Part shown: positions 59,805-64,000 of the stretch, one piece after another
Position numbering within the stretch: position 1 is the stretch's first letter
How the letters are laid out: each line of letters begins with the position of its first letter
Origin: Lithospermum erythrorhizon
Lineage: Eukaryota > Streptophyta > Magnoliopsida > Boraginales > Boraginaceae
Assembly (NCBI GenBank): GCA_019722365.1
Contig: JADFUC010002099.1
Span: 20,681-84,680, forward strand
DNA: 64,000 nucleotides
Direction of reading: 5' to 3'
The notes under the pieces: model-generated
What the model saw: the letters and a program-made list of their open reading frames with translations, nothing else
What the model was told of the DNA's origin: nothing
Databases searched by the model: none
Translations under genes and position numbers: made by a program

Positions 59805-62239
59805 TGAAACAAAACCGTCTGCATAAGCATTTTTTTTTTTTATATGATTTTAGTTGCCCGGTTGAGTGTTTTGTGTTAGTTAATATTTGATATCGAATAA
59901 CGATAATATGGGTTGAACGATAATATATTTTGGAGAATATAAATTTAATTTGACTTGTGTTCTAATTATGTTGTTAAACCGAGAAGAGAAGCGAAATCAA
60001 GGAATCAAACGAGACCTAAACTCACTTAAAAGTGTCCAACCTACCACCACTAACTTCTTTATATACTTGTCAATATGTCAACCCGATCACAAAAAATCTT
60101 TCTTTCTTTCTTCCTCCCTAAGCAAAGGGCCGAACTCTCTCAACCTTCCTTGATTTTTTTCATTTTTTGGAAATTCAGGAATCTAACTTCATAATCTCAA
60201 GCTTCCATCTCGCTCATCAAAGGTATTTAGTTTTAATCCTCCAATCTCATTATTTTATAGCTATAGTTGACCATTTACTGTTTTGACTTCTTTTATGTTG
60301 ACTTTTAGATCTCAATTTATTATGTGATAGAAATGTTATCTAAGTGTAGTTTATGGATTTAAGGGGTGACTTGAGAGATTATCAGTTGTAAAGTGGTGTA
60401 TGCCGAGGTTTGACCTTGCTGACTTTTTTTGTTGACTTTTCTCTTAAATTAACTTTTAAATTGTAGTAGAAGATTAGAGGACTTTAATATAGTTATTTTG
60501 GGGAATAGAATTGGTTCGATATGGACAGTAAAGACCGGTTTGAGAAAAGTTCGGGGAAAAGTTCGTGATAAAGATTTAGTGTTTGAATCTTGGAGGTTGT
60601 ATTTAATGGTTTAATTAGTTGACAATCGATTGTTGGATTTATTGGAATGTGATTAAAGTGTTAGTCAAGTAGGTAATAAGGTGATGACCCTAATATTGGG
60701 ATTTTACGGGTTGGCAATTAATGTAGTTATTGACGTTAGAAGCGTATATTAATCTCGGGGGATGTGGATGTACTGCTAAGAATAGTAAATTTGAAATTGT
60801 GAGACGTGGTATAACGCTTCTGTGGTTTATATGGTATATAAATGTTAATAGAGGTTATTCCCTACTAAATGTGTTATAATGTATAATTTTTTTTGAATAG
60901 GAGTTTGTACCGGATCTAAGACGAGATCGCCTTGTGAAGTTATCATTACTGCTAAAGCTCGAGGTAGAGTACAAATCTCGTAATGGGAACCCTTCATATA
61001 TATTATGTTATATATTTTGCATGTAAGGTTTGGACTATTCTAATACGTGTATCAGGTGATTATGATTTATATTATGTGAAAATTGTGATTTATGATTCAT
61101 ATGATTTAAATAATTGAGATTTATGAGTTATATTAGGAGATAATTGAGATTATGATTCATATAACGAGAATTTAGTGATTTACTTATATTATGATAATAG
61201 AATATTTATCTCATGTTACGAGATTACGGGTACGCTAATGCCAAGGCCAAGGTATCAGGTTTACAGGGTCACATTGTTGTATGTGGTCATGTGCTTGGAT
61301 TGCTTTGGCGTGTTAATCATGGGAGCCTACAAAGTGACTCCGACGAGGTAAGATATTACATGGGAATGCTGATTCTGGAGTGCGGCGGCACACAGCGTGA
61401 AATGGGTCGGTGACGAGTGAGGCCCTACCGATTATTTGGAGGTGGATTCCTCATATGTGTATTATTTGGAGGTGGATTCTCATATGTGTACTATCTAAGG
61501 AGGCGGATTCTCATTTGTTTACTATTCATGGAGGTGGATTCCCTCATTTGACGACTCGTGTGTCGAGACTCAAGCTTTCCCTTAAAATGAATATGCGTTA
61601 TTTAGCAGTCATTGTAGGCTCATATGCATTGTATTTGTAACATCGCATAAAGCGATTCCATGCGATAGCTGTGAGGCTATTCATCAGTAGCCCGGAAGGT
61701 TAACGATGTGCATATGTTATATATATATAAGTATGAATATATGATGGGATCAAGTCTGTGGTATTTGTATTCACTCAGCTTAATAGCTCACTCCCTATTC
61801 TTTGTGGCGGCGTTTTTATGCCTAGGTCTCTAGGAGCGATCAGCCGAGTGGCCGAGACCGCTTTGGCCGAAATTCTCGCGTGAGATCATAAAGTGGCGCG
61901 GCGCGGCATACAGAAGTCCTCACTACTATTCCCTTTTGTGGTCGATTTGTATTTCTAGACGCGTTGTATTATATCGGTGGGGCCGGGTTGTCATACTTTC
62001 CCTATGTTGTATTTTACTTTGTGATATCCCCTCAAATTTTATTATTCGTGTGGGATTGTACTTTGTTGTCCGTTATATCGTTGGATGTGTTGCTGGAACA
62101 CCACGTAATGAACAGAGTTTTTAGTTTTTGTTAATGTAAGTGTGTCATATTTAGCGGTTGTATCCATCGGGCCAGACTCGTGTGCTGTGTTGTTACGATC
62201 TTTAACCTCTCGTGGCGGCCGACTCAGCGGGTCGTTATA
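59805..62239 (+). repeat. 3' LTR of element B
   Basis: It begins TGAAACAAAACCGTC directly after the polypurine tract and ends AGCGGGTCGTTATA. These are degraded forms of TGTAACGACCCG and its inverted copy at the other end, the usual termini of this family. It contains GTTGACTTTT words, a 30-base tandem repeat at 61431-61555 and an AT dinucleotide run near 61708. Confidence 0.7.
61431..61555 (+). repeat. 30-bp tandem repeat in the 3' LTR of element B, four units
   Basis: ATTATTTGGAGGTGGATTC occurs at 61431 and 61461. Related units follow at about 61491 (CTATCTAAGGAGGCGGATTC) and 61521 (CTATTCATGGAGGTGGATTC). The matching place in the 5' LTR (about 54490-54525) holds a single unit. Confidence 0.8.
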
Positions 62240-63033
62240 GTATATGTTATCATGGATTGTGTGCTCTGCTTGGGGGTTGTATTTTCATCTTGTAATCATG
62301 ACGGTGTTTCGTCAGAGTTGCCTGCTTGCTCGCGGCTGGTCGTAATCAGTACCGAGTCGTATGTGTGTTTCTGAGGAGTTTTATATGGCGCGTGGGTCAG
62401 ACATTCGTGTCATGTTTATACTACTGCATAAGCGCCGGAGTCATGTTGATGCATGCTGAAAGTTATATTATCCGTATTGCCTTATACCTCAAGATAAGCG
62501 CTGTGTTTTTGCTTCGCACTGCCATTTATTCGGTGATAGCCATGTCGACGGGCATGCTTTTCCCCGCAGTCGAAAGTTGATTTTATTTGGCGCATTAGCT
62601 GTGTAACCGGATACGAAGCCGATATGAGTCGATAAGCGAGTTTATGAGTTTATATGAGTTATGTTCTGAAAGTTGATATGAGTTGTTATGAAGTTGATAT
62701 AAGTTGGTTGAGTTGGACTGTGGCCGATACGCTGACACCGTTGCTCGAGTCGATTGGAGTTGTTGAGTTGATAGAGTCATGTGAGTCGCATCGAGTGGTT
62801 TAGTCAGTGTCGCAGTTTATGCTGACGCAGGCTGTGGAGTCGGGGTCTATTTGGCTGCTATTAATGCTGTTTAAATTCTATATGCTTTTGTGATATGTTT
62901 ATGACCCGCCTATTGCTGCGGATATGATGTTGATTATACTGTATGTCAGCCATGAAAGTTTAAGGCTCTAATTATGTTCAAGTGATTATTAATAATATTA
63001 TTTGGCTTTTCTTTGTAGATCCTAGGTTGATAT
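62240..63033 (+). repeat. Gypsy-LTR-related sequence downstream of element B
   Basis: Its right part matches 53245-53350. GAGTTGATATGAGTTGTTATG-type words repeat at 62625-62720. The left part was not matched. It has no coding capacity. Confidence 0.4.
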
Positions 63034-64000
63034 TGTTGGAAATAAAATGAGAATTGATTCCATTTATTATGTCCGTTGCGACAATTGTGTATCAATTCAT
63101 TTACCAACTGTTGTAAATGTGATTATCGTAACTTAGTGTCTAAATTTAGTAATTCGTATATTACTAGCGCTGGGTTCTCATGTTAATTTAAATGGTTATG
63201 AGCCATTGCTAGCTGTATCTTTTACTCATTAATCGTTATAATAATAGTAATTAGTCAATTATTATTATTATACAACTTACTATTATCTGAGCTTCGTAAG
63301 GTCACACACATACAAATGACGCTGAAGTTATATTTCATGTATGAAATTAAAGAGAATCGTATAATTGAGAAATGTATTTCACTCATGCGGTTCTACATTT
63401 TATGTGGTAGAATATCGAACAAATAGAATCAATTAAATAGTTAGTTTAATTAGTTCGAGTACTCTTTAACATTTATCAATAACTTGAAAGATTGTTTATA
63501 TTGACTCATTACTATTTAATTAAACTAATTACAATAGGTCAACCCCATTAGTGTCTTAACGAATCCAATGGAGCAATCTAGTCAAGCTAATACTTAACGG
63601 GTTGCTTATCGGGGATGGTTAACCCAGAGCCCCCCCTGGGGGTTTTCATGACATAATAAGTGAAAATCTTTCATCAAAAACCCAGCCCCCTCGGGGCCGA
63701 AATTCTCCAAGAAATTTTTCTTGGTTTCGTTTTTGTTCAACCTTATTTTACTAGCATAAATCGCTTGATTCAACCTCAAAAAGTGACCAACTGTAGATAT
63801 CCTACGACATATTACAACAAGGAGCCGAGGGATGTCAAATTCCACGCTGCGGAATTTGAAGCGCTGCGGGTTCTTATGGAATTTACTCCGGGCTGCAATG
63901 TAAGTACTCTCTTTTTATATACTTATTGTAATCATGCATATATTTTAGAATAATATAGCACTTTTAAGATAGCAATACGTAACTGAACGAAGCACAACAT
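63034..64000 (+). repeat. Copia-type LTR, plus orientation, cut by window end
   Basis: It starts TGTTGGAAATAAAATGAG and is the inverted equivalent of the 16158-17129 and 18627-19528 LTRs. Shared features in order are ATTTAC near 63100, TATTATTATTAT near 63260, CACACACATACA near 63303, AATTAAACTAATT near 63517, GTGTCTTAACG near 63551, GATTCAACC near 63770 and GTAATCATGCATA near 63930. The rest of the element lies outside the window. Confidence 0.65.

Larger units (their letters stand above)
54440..62239 (+). mobile_element. Chromovirus-like gypsy element B, degraded
   Basis: A truncated 5' LTR, gag, protease/RT, RNase H and integrase remnants, a polypurine tract (TAGGTGGGGAGA at 59792-59803) and a 3' LTR of about 2.4 kb all lie in one orientation. 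TTTCGAGGACGAAATTTTTA just before the polypurine tract is the usual end of pol in this group. No domain is in a continuous frame. Confidence 0.8.

Noticed and set aside
59438..59830. 130-codon minus-strand ORF
   Set aside because: It lies opposite the element B integrase tail and polypurine tract and has no motif of its own.
1..64000. A previously undescribed multi-gene system
   Set aside because: All extended coding signals other than the WD40 gene, the short unidentified exon-like piece near 9758 and the antisense ORF trace to known retroelement families, and nothing suggests a gene cluster.

Overview
This is a stretch of a flowering-plant nuclear genome, probably eudicot, in a transposon-rich intergenic region. 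The evidence is Ty1/copia and Ty3/gypsy elements of plant type (including a Tat-type element with a second RNase H and chromovirus-like elements), a Stowaway-like MITE, hAT-like ends, AT-rich spacers, and one intronless plant WD40 gene. The species cannot be named from the sequence.

Layout. 1-210: hAT-like end. 210-2209: AT-rich, no gene. 2215-9583: decayed copia element with three LTR copies, two of them abutting tail to head. 9584-13990: non-repetitive AT-rich DNA with one or two exon-like remnants and a 108-bp tandem duplication. 14002-16157: partial copy of a large LTR family that is also present at 38448. 16158-19528: minus-strand LTR pair with no recognisable pol; the same LTR family returns on the plus strand at 63034. 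20265-27185: decayed gypsy LTRs in both orientations. 27668-27957: strongly G-rich tract. 28488-28753: Stowaway-like MITE. 28905-29400: hAT-like sequence. 29440-36240: Tat-lineage gypsy element with gag, RT, RNase H, a second RNase H, integrase and an antisense ORF, but no visible 3' LTR. 36491-37888 (minus): intact JINGUBANG-like WD40 gene, the only convincing functional gene. 38448-45044: minus-strand LTR element without pol, flanked by a CACCC target duplication. 45597-46158: solo LTR with an ATACC duplication. 46518-48700: minus-strand gypsy LTR. 49070-49308: 68-bp tandem repeat. 49430-52680 and 54440-62239: two chromovirus-like gypsy elements (A and B) in the same orientation, both broken. 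63034-64000: a copia-type LTR cut by the window edge.

No retroelement polyprotein is intact, so the window reads as nested, degraded retroelements around one preserved single-exon gene. I found no tRNA, rRNA or CRISPR array, and no multi-gene system. Element boundaries rest on visual matching of repeats and target duplications, and those marked approximate should be taken so.
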